Assembly (NCBI RefSeq): GCF_015163075.1
Contig: NZ_JADDXU010000001.1
Location: forward strand, 1 to 64,000
DNA length: 64,000 bases
Direction: 5' to 3'
Source of the DNA: Streptomyces justiciae
GTDB taxonomy: Bacteria; Actinomycetota; Actinomycetes; Streptomycetales; Streptomycetaceae
Below the pieces are notes generated by a model that was not told the origin of the DNA, made no database searches, and was given only the letters and a program-made list of their open reading frames with translations. The first letter of the stretch is position 1, and the number at the start of each line of letters is the position of its first letter. Of the stretch, positions 16,064-26,917 are shown piece by piece. The translations under genes were made by a program, and so were the position numbers.

Positions 16064-17215
16064 CGCCTTGGTCAGGGGCGCGCGCAGTTCGGGTGCGTCC
16101 ACCCGCTCCACGCGTACGTCCGTGCAGTCCACCCAGCTCGCCGCCTCGACCAGAGCCTGGGCGACCGCCTGGACCGCCTTCGGGCCGTCCAGCGTGACCT
16201 GCCGGGCCACCAGCGTGCGGCCCTCGCGCGCGGGGTCCACGCGGCCGACGAGACGGCCGCCGGCCAGGACCGGCATCGCGAAGTAGCCGTGGATCCGCTT
16301 CGGCTTGGGGACGTAGGCCTCCAAGCGGTGGGTGAAGCCGAAGATCCGCTCCGTACGCGCGCGCTCCCAGATCAGGGAGTCGAACGGCGACAGCAGCGTC
16401 GTACGGTGGCGGCCGCGCGGCGGAGTCGCCAGAGCCTCCGGGTCGGCCCACGCGGGCTTGCCCCAGCCCTCGACCGTGACCGGGACCAGGCCCGAGTCGG
16501 CGATCACCGCGTCGACCTGCTCGGCCTTGAGGCGGTGGTAGTCGGCGATGTCCGCGCGGGTGCCGACGCCGAGGGACTGACCGGCGAGGCGGACCAGGCG
16601 GCGCAGGCACTCGGCGTCGTCCAGCTCGTCGTGCAGCAGCGCCTCCGGGACGGCGCGCTCGGCGAGGTCGTACACCCGCTTCCAGCCGCGCCGCTCCACA
16701 CAGACGACCTCGCCGTACATGAGCGCGCGCTCGACGGCGACCTTGGTGCCCGACCAGTCCCACCACTCGCTGGTCTTCTTCGCGCCGCCCAACTCCGTGG
16801 CCGTGAGGGGGCCTTCGGCGCGGAGCTGCTTGATGACCTGTTCGTAGGTGCCTTCGGGCAGGTCGTGGTTCCAGTGCGGGCGGCTGCGGTAGGCGCGGCG
16901 GCGGAACGCGAAGTGCGGCCACTCCTCGATGGGGAGGATGCAGGCCGCGTGGGACCAGTACTCGAAGGCGTGGGTCTCGGTCCAGTAGGCGTTCTCGACG
17001 GTCTTGCGGCCGACCGCTCCCAGGCGGGCGTACGGGATGAGCTCGTGGGAGCGGGCGAGCACCGAGATGGTGTCGAGCTGGACCGCGCCGAGATGGCGCA
17101 GGACGCCGCGGACGCCGGCCCGGCGGTCGGGGGTGCCGAGGAAGCCCTGGGCGCGCAGGGCGATGCGGCGGGCTTCGTCGGCGGTCAGTTCGGTCGAGGG
17201 ACGCGGGCTCGTCAT
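16049..17215 (-). CDS. AlkX/YcaQ-type DNA glycosylase (HTH_42 winged-helix family)
   Basis: The product is 388 aa, standard for the HTH_42/YcaQ family. The QLD triad (Gln46-Leu-Asp48) in GAVQLDTISVLARSHELI matches the Gln-hydrophobic-Asp motif of the AlkX subgroup, as opposed to the QxQ motif of AlkZ. Other family marks are ENAYWTETHAFEYWSHAACILP and LLSPFDSLIWERARTERIFGF. Characterised members excise bulky alkyl adducts and unhook interstrand crosslinks. Start ATG 17215 was chosen; ten further residues are possible upstream. It converges on the response regulator with a 15-bp 3' overlap. It may protect against DNA-damaging metabolites; that is inference. Confidence 0.85.
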   Translation of the reverse strand: MTSPRPSTELTADEARRIALRAQGFLGTPDRRAGVRGVLRHLGAVQLDTISVLARSHELIPYARLGAVGRKTVENAYWTETHAFEYWSHAACILPIEEWPHFAFRRRAYRSRPHWNHDLPEGTYEQVIKQLRAEGPLTATELGGAKKTSEWWDWSGTKVAVERALMYGEVVCVERRGWKRVYDLAERAVPEALLHDELDDAECLRRLVRLAGQSLGVGTRADIADYHRLKAEQVDAVIADSGLVPVTVEGWGKPAWADPEALATPPRGRHRTTLLSPFDSLIWERARTERIFGFTHRLEAYVPKPKRIHGYFAMPVLAGGRLVGRVDPAREGRTLVARQVTLDGPKAVQAVAQALVEAASWVDCTDVRVERVDAPELRAPLTKALADL

Positions 17216-17267
17216 GAGGGGGACGATAGGCGGTGGCACTGACAACGGGGCATGAGCTGCGCCATCA

Positions 17268-17849
17268 CTACGACAGCTCCACGCGCGCCGGCAGATACGG
17301 CGCCGTCGACGGCAGCCCCAGGTCCGACGGCAGCAGGGAACCCACCCAGCAGTCCCGGCGTACGCCCTGGTGGACGAGGGCTGAGCGCAGGACGCCCTCG
17401 ACGGTGAAGCCGCAGCGTTCCGCCACCGCGCGCGAGGGCCGGTTGCCGACCTCCGCGCGCCACTCCACGCGGTCGATCGACAGCTGGGTGAAGGCCCAGC
17501 GGGACGCGGCGAGGACGGCCTCGGTGACGTAGCCGTTGCCCCGGTGCTCCTTCGTGCCCCAGAAACCGACCTCGGCCGCGCTCGTGGACCGCATCATGAG
17601 GCCGAGCATGCCCACCAGCTCCTCCCCTTCGGGGAGGAAGAGGCCCCACGTGAACGTTGAACCGTTCGCCCAGCCGTCCGGGACGTGTTGGCCGGTGAAG
17701 CTCTCCGCGTGCTCACGCAGATAGGGCGAGGGGATGGTGGTCCAGCGCTGGATGTCGGGGTCCTGGGCGGCCTCGTACACGGTGTCGGTGTCCGGCGGGC
17801 CGACCGTGCGCATCAGGAGGCGGCCGGTGGTGAGCGTGACGGGTTCCAT
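17268..17849 (-). CDS. GNAT family N-acetyltransferase (RimJ/RimL type)
   Basis: The product is 193 aa. The layout fits RimJ/RimL-like acetyltransferases: TGRLLMRTVGPPDTDTVYEA at the N-terminus, VGMLGLM beta strands, the acetyl-CoA loop in FWGTKEHRGNGYVTEAV (R/Q-x-x-G-x-G/A type), and RVEWRAEVGNRPSRAVAERCGF-type sequence near the end. The substrate cannot be told: ribosomal proteins, antibiotics and small amines are all known for the family. It lies 52 nt upstream of the AlkX-like gene on the same strand and may be co-transcribed with it. Confidence 0.88.
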   Translation of the reverse strand: MEPVTLTTGRLLMRTVGPPDTDTVYEAAQDPDIQRWTTIPSPYLREHAESFTGQHVPDGWANGSTFTWGLFLPEGEELVGMLGLMMRSTSAAEVGFWGTKEHRGNGYVTEAVLAASRWAFTQLSIDRVEWRAEVGNRPSRAVAERCGFTVEGVLRSALVHQGVRRDCWVGSLLPSDLGLPSTAPYLPARVELS

Positions 17850-18119
17850 CGGCCGATTCTGCTCGGGGATTCACGACCGGCGCCATCTTTTTGCGGTGTG
17901 TGAGCGCGCGGTCACCTTTCGCGCAATTCGTCGGCGGAACGCGGCACCATCCGCGACCCCCGGCCGTTGTCCCCTTTGACGGAGATTTGAAGCAGCGGAC
18001 GGTCGGCGTCCCCGGCAGGCTCCCGGCGTGGCCATGTCCTCGCATACGATGGCCGTTGCTCAGTCAAGTCAAATGGAAACCGACCGTCCCAGGCCCGACC
18101 GGCAAGGAGACCAACCCCC
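17850..18119. other. Divergent intergenic region GNAT / secA
   Basis: The 270 bases have no gene I can support. They should hold the secA promoter; the ribosome site for secA is probably AAGGAG at about 18104-18109. No strong inverted repeat was seen. Confidence 0.4.
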
Positions 18120-20960
<2,841 letters not shown>

Positions 20961-20986
20961 CGGTGTCTGCGACGCCGTAGCGGAGT

Positions 20987-21021
20987 GAAGGGCCGGGCCA
21001 CCTCAGGTGGCCCGGCCCTTC
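20987..21021. terminator. Terminator after secA
   Basis: A 16-bp perfect inverted repeat (20987-21002 / 21006-21021) with a 3-nt loop lies between convergent secA and the ABC permease gene; it can serve both strands. Confidence 0.9.
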
Positions 21022-21043
21022 GTCGTACAGGAGGCGGCTGCGG

Positions 21044-21826
21044 CTACTTGCGGTCGTAGGCCGCCTTCGACCAGCGGTAGCCGAGGACGGCGAGGCCGAG
21101 GCACCAGGCGAGGGCGAGCCAGCCGTTGTGGCCGATCTCGGTGCCGAGGAGGAGACCGCGGAGGGTTTCGATGGCGGGGGTGAAGGGCTGGTACTCGGCG
21201 ATGGGCTGGAACCAGCCGGGCATCGCGTCGACCGGGACGAAGGTGCTGGAGATGAGGGGGAGGAAGATCAGGGGCATGGCGTTGTTGGAGGCGGCTTCGG
21301 CGTTGGGGCTGACGAGGCCCATGCCGACCGCGATCCAGGTGAGGGCCAGGGCGAAACCCGTGAGGAGCCCGAAGGCGGCCAGCCACTCCAGGACCGAGGC
21401 GTCGCTGGAGCGGAAGCCGATGGCCACGCCGACCGCGCCCACCAGAACCACGCTCATCACACACTGCAGGACGCTCCCCACGACGTGCCCGACGAGCACG
21501 GACCCGCGGTGGATGGCCATGGTGCGGAAGCGGGCGATGATGCCCTCGGTCATGTCCATCGCGACGGACACCGCGGTCCCGATCGTGGTGCCGCCGACGG
21601 TCATCAGCAACAGCCCCGGCACGACGTAGGCGATGTAGGCGGAGCGGTCGGCACTGCCGCCGATGCCGGCGCTCATGACGTCGCCGAAGACATAGACGAA
21701 CAGCAGCAACAGCATGACCGGCGTGAGCAGCAGGTTCAGCGTCATGGACGGATAGCGGCGGACGTGCAGCAGATTGCGGCGCACCATCGTGGACGAGTCG
21801 CGCACGGCGAGGGTGAGGGCACTCAT
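21044..21826 (-). CDS. ABC-2 type permease (DrrB-like)
   Basis: The product is 260 aa with about six membrane helices. It starts MSALTLAVRDSSTMVRRNLL and contains TLNLLLTPVMLLLLFVYVFG and MTEGIIARFRTMAIHRGSVLVGH, the ABC-2 conserved part. The C-terminal ALVLGYRW-like helix and charged end fit DrrB-type subunits of antibiotic-resistance exporters. Its ATG overlaps the stop of the ATPase gene by 4 nt, so the pair is co-translated. Family members export daunorubicin-like drugs or lipids; the substrate here is unknown. Confidence 0.9.
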   Translation of the reverse strand: MSALTLAVRDSSTMVRRNLLHVRRYPSMTLNLLLTPVMLLLLFVYVFGDVMSAGIGGSADRSAYIAYVVPGLLLMTVGGTTIGTAVSVAMDMTEGIIARFRTMAIHRGSVLVGHVVGSVLQCVMSVVLVGAVGVAIGFRSSDASVLEWLAAFGLLTGFALALTWIAVGMGLVSPNAEAASNNAMPLIFLPLISSTFVPVDAMPGWFQPIAEYQPFTPAIETLRGLLLGTEIGHNGWLALAWCLGLAVLGYRWSKAAYDRK

Positions 21827-22809
21827 CGGACGGCTCCCTTCGGCTGGTCGGTGTCGCCGGTGAGGGCGAAGAAGACGTCGTCGAGGTCGGGGGTGTGGAC
21901 GGTCAGTTCGTCGGCCTCGATGTCGGCGGCCTCCAGCCAGTCGAGGACGGAGCGCAGTTCGCGCTGGCTGCCGTCGCTGGGGATACGCAGGGCGAGGGCC
22001 TCGTCGTCGCGGGAGGCCTCGGTCAGGGCGGAGGCGGCGGACTGGTAGGCAGTGGGGTCGGTGAAGCGGAGGCGGATGTGTCCGCCGGGGATGAGTCGCT
22101 TCAGCTCGTCGGCGGTCCCCTCGGCGGCGATCTTGCCGTCGTTCAACACCGCGATGCGGTCGGCGAGTTCGTCGGCTTCTTCCAGGTACTGGGTGGTGAG
22201 GAAGACGGTGACGCCGCCTGCGACCAGCTCGCGGATGATGCCCCACATGTTGTGGCGGGAGCGTGGGTCGAGGCCGGTGGTGGGTTCGTCGAGGAAGATG
22301 ATCCGCGGGCTGCCGACCAGGGTCATGGCGATGTCGAGGCGGCGCTTCATGCCGCCGGAGTAGGTGGAGGCGGGCTTCTTGGCGGCCTCGGTGAGGTCGA
22401 AGCGCTCCAGGAGCTCGGCGGTGACTCGCCGCCCTTCCGCCTTGGGCAGGTGGTGCAGGTCGGCCATGAGGAGCATGTTCTCCTCGCCGGTGATGAGGCC
22501 GTCGACGGCGGAGAACTGGCCGGTGACCCCGATCGCCGCCCGCACTCCGTCCGGTGACGTGGCGACGTCATGGCCGGCGACCTGTGCCTGGCCGTCGTCC
22601 GCGGTGATGAGGGTGGACAGGATCTGCACGGTGGTGGTCTTGCCGGCGCCGTTCGGACCGAGCAGGGCGAAGACCGAGCCGGCCGGGATGCGCAGGTCGA
22701 TGCCGTCGAGGACGACCTTGTCGCCGTACGACTTGCGCAGACCGATGGTGGAGACGGCGGCCGGGGACGGATGACCGTCAGTGGATGTGTGCATGACAGA
22801 TGAAGGCAT
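21823..22809 (-). CDS. ABC transporter ATPase (DrrA-like)
   Basis: The product is 328 aa. It has Walker A LLGPNGAGKTTTVQIL, Q-loop TGQFSAVDGLITGEENM, signature YSGGMKRRLDIAMTL, Walker B IIFLDEPTTGLDPRSRH and the switch His replaced in the phrase FLTTQYLEEADELAD (Gln, as is usual for DrrA-type). A C-terminal DUF4162-like part ends TVHTPDLDDVFFALTG. The start ATG 22809 follows GGAGGG with 4-6 nt spacing. It lies in a minus-strand operon with the DUF4097 protein and a ribbon-helix-helix-like regulator upstream, which suggests a regulated exporter. Confidence 0.93.
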   Translation of the reverse strand: MPSSVMHTSTDGHPSPAAVSTIGLRKSYGDKVVLDGIDLRIPAGSVFALLGPNGAGKTTTVQILSTLITADDGQAQVAGHDVATSPDGVRAAIGVTGQFSAVDGLITGEENMLLMADLHHLPKAEGRRVTAELLERFDLTEAAKKPASTYSGGMKRRLDIAMTLVGSPRIIFLDEPTTGLDPRSRHNMWGIIRELVAGGVTVFLTTQYLEEADELADRIAVLNDGKIAAEGTADELKRLIPGGHIRLRFTDPTAYQSAASALTEASRDDEALALRIPSDGSQRELRSVLDWLEAADIEADELTVHTPDLDDVFFALTGDTDQPKGAVR

Positions 22810-22860
22810 GGAGCCCTCCGGTCGAAGGCTGAAGTGGGTGGGGAAGGGGGCGGGGCGCGT

Positions 22861-23703
22861 TCAGAGCTTGGCGCGGAGGACGTCGATGTTGCCCCAGTTC
22901 GTCCGTGCGCGGATCTTGACGGTGTCCTCCGTCCGGTCCGGGGCCTCGGTCGCGGCCAGGGTGTTGCGGACCTGTCCGCGGTTGGAGCTGACGTCGAGCC
23001 AGGCGGCGGTGCCCTCGCGGACGCCGACCTCGATGGAGCCGTTGGAGGTCTCCAGCTGGACCTCCCCGCGGGCGACCTCGGCGACGCGGAGGTGGCCGTT
23101 GGTGGAGGTGCCGACGACCGAGGCCTCGGCGCGTGCGATGTCGATGCCGCCGTTGGTACCACTCATCCGCAGCTCGCCGGTGACGGTGCCGACGGTGGTG
23201 GTGCCGTGCGCGTTCTTCAGGACGGCGGGGCCGTCGACGACGCCGACGCGGATGTTGCCGCTGCTGCTGGTGATCTCGGCGCGGCCCTCGACGCGGCCCG
23301 CGGTGATCGAGCCGTGCGACACCTCCAGGCGCAGCGGCCCCGTCGTGTCGAGCCGGACGTCCCCGGTCGACGTCTTCACGCGGACCTCGCCGAGGACGCC
23401 CTCGCCGAGCACCTGCGTCCAGGAGCCGGTCGCGTCGACGCCGGAGCCGGTGGGCAGTTCCACCGTCACGGAGACGATGCCGCTCGGTCCGATCACGCGG
23501 CGTTCCTTCGTCCTGATGGTGAGGACGCCGTTCACGAACGTGACCTCGGTCTGCGCGGCCGCCTTCACGTCCTTGTCCCGCTTCGGGTCGCCCGGCCGCA
23601 CGTCGACGACGGTGTCGGCCCGGTCGGTGGCGGTGAACTGGACGTACCCGGCGCCGACGTGGGCGACGACCGAGATCGCCTCGGGAGTGTCGAAAGTAGG
23701 CAT
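22861..23703 (-). CDS. DUF4097 family beta-strand repeat protein
   Basis: The product is 280 aa. No signal peptide or membrane helix is seen. It is built of repeating beta-strand phrases such as VEGRAEITSSSGNIRVGVV, MSGTNGGIDIARAEASVVG and VQLETSNGSIEVGV, typical of DUF4097/adhesin-like right-handed beta structure. The function is unknown. It lies 51 nt upstream of the DrrA-like ATPase and 78 nt downstream of a small regulator gene, all on the minus strand. The last residues (TNWGNIDVLRAKL) form another repeat rung. Confidence 0.85.
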   Translation of the reverse strand: MPTFDTPEAISVVAHVGAGYVQFTATDRADTVVDVRPGDPKRDKDVKAAAQTEVTFVNGVLTIRTKERRVIGPSGIVSVTVELPTGSGVDATGSWTQVLGEGVLGEVRVKTSTGDVRLDTTGPLRLEVSHGSITAGRVEGRAEITSSSGNIRVGVVDGPAVLKNAHGTTTVGTVTGELRMSGTNGGIDIARAEASVVGTSTNGHLRVAEVARGEVQLETSNGSIEVGVREGTAAWLDVSSNRGQVRNTLAATEAPDRTEDTVKIRARTNWGNIDVLRAKL

Positions 23704-23781
23704 GGCTGTACCGTCCTCGTGACTGGTCGGGGCGTCCCCGCAGGTGGGACGTGGTGTGGGTGAAGTGGAGGGCGGGCTGGG

Positions 23782-24282
23782 CTAGCGCACCCAGCCCGTG
23801 AAGTTCTGTCCGGTGCGGGTCTTCTGTGCCGTACGGGGCTGTGTCCCGCCGTCGACCGCGGCCGACACCGCGCGCACCAGCCACGCGTTGACCGACAGGC
23901 CCTCGCGGTTCGCTGCTTCCTCGGCGCGGGCTTTGAGGTGGGCGGGCAGCCGCAGGTTGACGCGGGCGGTGCCGCCCTCGTCGGCGTCGGCCGGGACCGG
24001 GGTCGGGAACGGTTCGGCAGTGGGGGTGTCGGTGTAGGTGGGCGGCGGTGTCACCACGAAGTCGGGGTCGAGGCCGCGCAGCCGTACGTCGACCGAGCCG
24101 GGGGCGAGTTCACGGGTGATCTCGTCCATCGCGGCGGAGAGCACGTTGAGCATGGTCAGTCGGGTCGCCGACTCCAGGGGAGCGGTGAGCCGCTCGGCCA
24201 GCTCGCGGGCTTCGTTGCCGCCGGCCTCGGCGGCCACCGCGAGTTCGCGGCGGAGGGTGTCGACGTACGGGGTGAGGTCCAT
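23782..24282 (-). CDS. Ribbon-helix-helix/HicB-antitoxin-like regulator
   Basis: The product is 166 aa. The N-terminal ~75 residues are helical (MDLTPYVDTLRRELAVAAE), a Pro/Thr-rich linker follows, and residues ~108-145 form a ribbon-helix-helix motif: ARVNLRLPAHLKARAEEAAN then GLSVNAWLVRAVSAAV, as in HicB/Arc-type DNA-binding proteins. No toxin gene is adjacent, so a plain transcription factor is more likely than an antitoxin. ATG 24282 was used; an upstream in-frame start lies inside the candidate operator. It heads the DUF4097/DrrAB operon and may regulate it through the GGTGCCA motifs upstream. Confidence 0.8.
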   Translation of the reverse strand: MDLTPYVDTLRRELAVAAEAGGNEARELAERLTAPLESATRLTMLNVLSAAMDEITRELAPGSVDVRLRGLDPDFVVTPPPTYTDTPTAEPFPTPVPADADEGGTARVNLRLPAHLKARAEEAANREGLSVNAWLVRAVSAAVDGGTQPRTAQKTRTGQNFTGWVR

Positions 24283-24291
24283 GACGTCATC

Positions 24292-24480
24292 ATGGCACCA
24301 CTTTGGCGCCATGTGCAAGGTTGCTTGGCGTCAGGGGTGAGGCGGGATTGCGGTCTGATGCTTTGACCTGCGGAAACCCGATGAGCTCGGCATGGCTCGG
24401 TGTGGTGCCACTTTGGTTGGCGTGCTTGCGGTGGCATCGAATGGCGTGAGAGTGGTGCCATGTGGTGCCGTCGTGGCGCC
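24292..24480. promoter_or_regulatory. Cluster of TGGTGCCA motifs upstream of the RHH gene
   Basis: An imperfect palindrome ATGGCACC-ACTTT-GGCGCCAT (24292-24312) lies just upstream of the regulator start. GTGGTGCCA recurs at 24402-24410 and 24452-24460, with GTGGTGCC at 24462-24469 and GTGGCGCC at 24473-24480. Ribbon-helix-helix proteins often bind arrays of short repeats, so this may be the operator of the operon. Confidence 0.5.
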
Positions 24481-24486
24481 TCGGTG

Positions 24487-25116
24487 TCAGTTGTCGTCCG
24501 CGCGGCGGTCACGGGGGCCGCCCAGTTCCACCGCGGTGCAGCGCCAGCGACGGTCCCGGCCTTGTTCCACGCGGAAGGCCATCGCGCGCAGCTGGTCGCC
24601 GGCGCCGATGCGGGCGAAGGCCTCGAAGGCGCCGGGGCGCGGGACGTAGTAGCCGATGTCGCGGACCACGGGGCGGGTGCCGCGGGCGCGGAGGGGGCCG
24701 CGTTCGGCGAGTTCGGCGAGTTCGTCGTAGGCGCGGCCGACGGTGTGCCGGAGCATCGAGTGGACGGGGCGCTGACCGCTGAGGACCAGCACGAGGAGTT
24801 CGGCGATGTGGTCGGTGGGGTGGAGCTGGGGGACGGCGGGCCTGGGTGGGGCTTGGGCGGGGACCCTGTGGGCGCCTGAGTGGAGGGTGATGGTGCCACC
24901 GCCGGCCGTGGTCGTCGGTGGGCGGTTGTCCGTGGGCCTGGTGCGGGTGAGGGCGGTGGTGTTCGGGGAGCCCGGCGGGCGGCCGTCGTCGGGGGTGGCG
25001 CGGCGCGTTCCGCCTACCGGCGTGCGAGGCGGGGTGCCGCCGGGGCGGCGGGAGTCGCGGCGGCTCGGCGGGCGGGTGCCGGGACGGAGCTGCGACCTGG
25101 TCATGACCTTGTTCAT
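24487..25116 (-). CDS. Rv3235-family protein
   Basis: The product is 209 aa. The first ~90 residues are basic and Pro/Arg/Thr-rich (disordered). The C-terminal ~110 residues are compact: HPTDHIAELLVLVLSGQRPVHSML and VVRDIGYYVPRPGAFEAFARI match the Rv3235 family, whose member lies near secA in mycobacteria too. The function is unknown. Translation probably starts at ATG 25116 after a GGGGAT-like site; ATG 25104 is possible. Conserved proximity to secA hints at an export- or growth-linked role, but that is inference only. Confidence 0.8.
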   Translation of the reverse strand: MNKVMTRSQLRPGTRPPSRRDSRRPGGTPPRTPVGGTRRATPDDGRPPGSPNTTALTRTRPTDNRPPTTTAGGGTITLHSGAHRVPAQAPPRPAVPQLHPTDHIAELLVLVLSGQRPVHSMLRHTVGRAYDELAELAERGPLRARGTRPVVRDIGYYVPRPGAFEAFARIGAGDQLRAMAFRVEQGRDRRWRCTAVELGGPRDRRADDN

Positions 25117-25480
25117 GGAGATCCCCGTTCGTGGAGCCCGGAGCGGTGCGGAGCGTGCGGTGCGCTGTGTACCGGGCGGTAACTTCGGCGTTGGGGATCT
25201 TGTACGGGGTTGAGGGCGACGGCAGCAAGGAAGCGCGGGGGGTGCGGCGAAGGGACGGGAGGTTCACTTATCCGGGTGATCCGCGGCGCCGGAAGCCCGT
25301 GACCGCGGGGGCGCGACGGGTGAGTTCCCGGACGTGAGTGGACGCCTCCAGGGGGCCGGGCAGGGACTCGAAAGGGGACGCCCGCACGTATCCTGAAGGC
25401 TCTTCGGGAGGCCGTCACCGCTCTGCCGGGAGCCTCCGCGGAGCCCTCGTCCACGCTCTCCGACCACGAAAGCGGCAACC
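25117..25480. other. Divergent intergenic region, 364 bases
   Basis: No gene is supported here. The region separates divergent genes and contains an imperfect palindrome GTACCGGGCGGTAAC (25169-25183). Short Arg/Gly-rich open frames on both strands look like shadows. Confidence 0.4.
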
Positions 25481-25996
25481 ATGCGCGTCTACGTCCCCCT
25501 GACCCTCTCCGGTCTCGCCGAGGCGTACAAGACGGGCGAGTTGGGGCCCGACCCGCTCCTCGCCTACGCCGTGACGCCCGCGTTGCGCGAGTGGTACCTC
25601 TCCGACGACATCGAGGAACTGGAGTACGCGGCGCTGAACCGGGCCGCGCTCGCCTCGCTGCGGCTGCTCGCGGCGGACGCCGGCGCGGTACGGCGCCGGG
25701 TCGTGGTCGCGGTCGACGTGCCCGACGGTGCGGCGGTCGCCGACCCCGACCGGGGGCTCGATCCGGCGGCGCTCGGTGAGGTGCGGGTGGCCGGCGGTGT
25801 CGCGCTGGCCAAGGCGGCCGCGGTGCATGTCGACGCGGATGACGCGGAGGCGGACGTGGCCGCGGGGGCGGAGGCGTTGGCGGCGGCGGACGCTGGGGAC
25901 GACGACGCGCAGTTCGTCGTGGACGGGACCGAGGACCACGAGCTGCTCTGGTACGCCACGCAGGAGATTCCGCATCTGGTCGGGCTGGGCGGTTGA
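25481..25996 (+). CDS. DUF6912 family protein
   Basis: The product is 171 aa. It begins MRVYVPLTLSGLAEAYKTGE, continues YAVTPALREWYLSDDIEELE and ends LLWYATQEIPHLVGLGG. This pattern fits an actinobacterial family of unknown function (DUF6912). The middle is Ala/Asp-rich (VDADDAEADVAAGAEALAAA). No membrane segment or signal is visible. No clear ribosome site precedes the ATG. It is followed by the HAD hydrolase gene after 78 nt and may be co-transcribed with it. Confidence 0.75.
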   Translation: MRVYVPLTLSGLAEAYKTGELGPDPLLAYAVTPALREWYLSDDIEELEYAALNRAALASLRLLAADAGAVRRRVVVAVDVPDGAAVADPDRGLDPAALGEVRVAGGVALAKAAAVHVDADDAEADVAAGAEALAAADAGDDDAQFVVDGTEDHELLWYATQEIPHLVGLGG

Positions 25997-26074
25997 GGCT
26001 GCCTGTGCGTGCTGGTCGTGCCCTTCTGACCTGCGGGTCTCTTGATTGTCAGTGGGGGCGGGTACGTTTTTGGC

Positions 26075-26740
26075 ATGGGGAAGCACAGGGGCGCGCACAT
26101 CGTCTGGGATTGGAACGGGACGCTGTTCCATGACAATGACGCGATCATCGGGGCGACGAACGCGGCGTTCGCGGAGCTGGGGCTCGCGCCGATCACGATG
26201 GAGCAGTACCGGGCGCTGTACTGCGTGCCGGTGCCGAAGTTCTACGAGCGGTTGATGGGGCGGCTGCCCACCGAGGCCGAGTGGCTGGTCATGGACGAGA
26301 CCTTCCATCGGTACTACACCGAGCACCGGGTGGGGTGCGGGCTCACGGCCGGGGCGACGGAGTTGCTCGTCGGGTGGCGGTCGGCGGGGCGCAGCCAGTC
26401 GATCCTCAGCATGTACGGGCATGACGAGCTGGTGCCGTTGGTGCGGGGGTTCGGGATCGAGGCGCACTTCGTTCGGGTGGACGGGCGGGTCGGGCCGTCC
26501 GGGGGGAGCAAGGCGGAGCACATGGAGCGGCATGTTGCGGCGCTTGCCGGGGTGGATCCGGCTCGTACGGTGGTGATCGGGGACGCCGCCGATGACGCTG
26601 TGGCGGCGTTGCATGTGGGGGCGCGGGCCGTTCTGTACACCGGGGGGTCGCACGGGCGGGCGAGCCTGGAGGAAGTGGGGGTGCCGGTGGTGGATACGTT
26701 GGCTGAGGCGGTCGCGGTTGCGGAGCGAATAGCTGTGTAG
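26075..26740 (+). CDS. HAD-superfamily hydrolase (phosphoglycolate phosphatase-like)
   Basis: The product is 221 aa. HAD motifs are in order: motif I DWNGTLFHDND (nucleophile Asp, general acid Asp replaced by Asn, as in some HADs), motif II SMYGHDEL, motif III Lys in GGSKAEHMERH, and motif IV VVIGDAADDAVAA. The helical cap lies between motifs I and II. It probably removes phosphate from a small metabolite; the substrate is unknown. The first in-frame ATG (26075) was used; TTGATT and TACGTT upstream could be a promoter giving a short or absent leader. Confidence 0.85.
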   Translation: MGKHRGAHIVWDWNGTLFHDNDAIIGATNAAFAELGLAPITMEQYRALYCVPVPKFYERLMGRLPTEAEWLVMDETFHRYYTEHRVGCGLTAGATELLVGWRSAGRSQSILSMYGHDELVPLVRGFGIEAHFVRVDGRVGPSGGSKAEHMERHVAALAGVDPARTVVIGDAADDAVAALHVGARAVLYTGGSHGRASLEEVGVPVVDTLAEAVAVAERIAV

Positions 26741-26917
26741 CCAGGTGATCGGGCTGACCGGCACGGGGGCTGGGCGGGGGTGGGTTTCGCTCGCCCGCGC
26801 CGGCGGGGTGCCGCTGCGCCCACCCGTGGCGCCCCAGCGGCACGACTGCCCGCAGCTGGGGCGGATGCAGAGCGGTTGCAGCGGCACCTCCGGTACCTCG
26901 CATCCTGCCTAAGGCAC
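26741..26917. other. Convergent intergenic region
   Basis: The 177 bases lie between two convergent genes. GGGTG...CACCC (26806-26825) and other short GC-rich inverted repeats resemble intergenic sequences common in streptomycetes. There is no clear strong terminator and no gene. Confidence 0.35.

Noticed and set aside
23782..24282. A HicAB-type toxin-antitoxin pair
   Set aside because: The antitoxin-like fold is present, but no small toxin gene is adjacent on either side.
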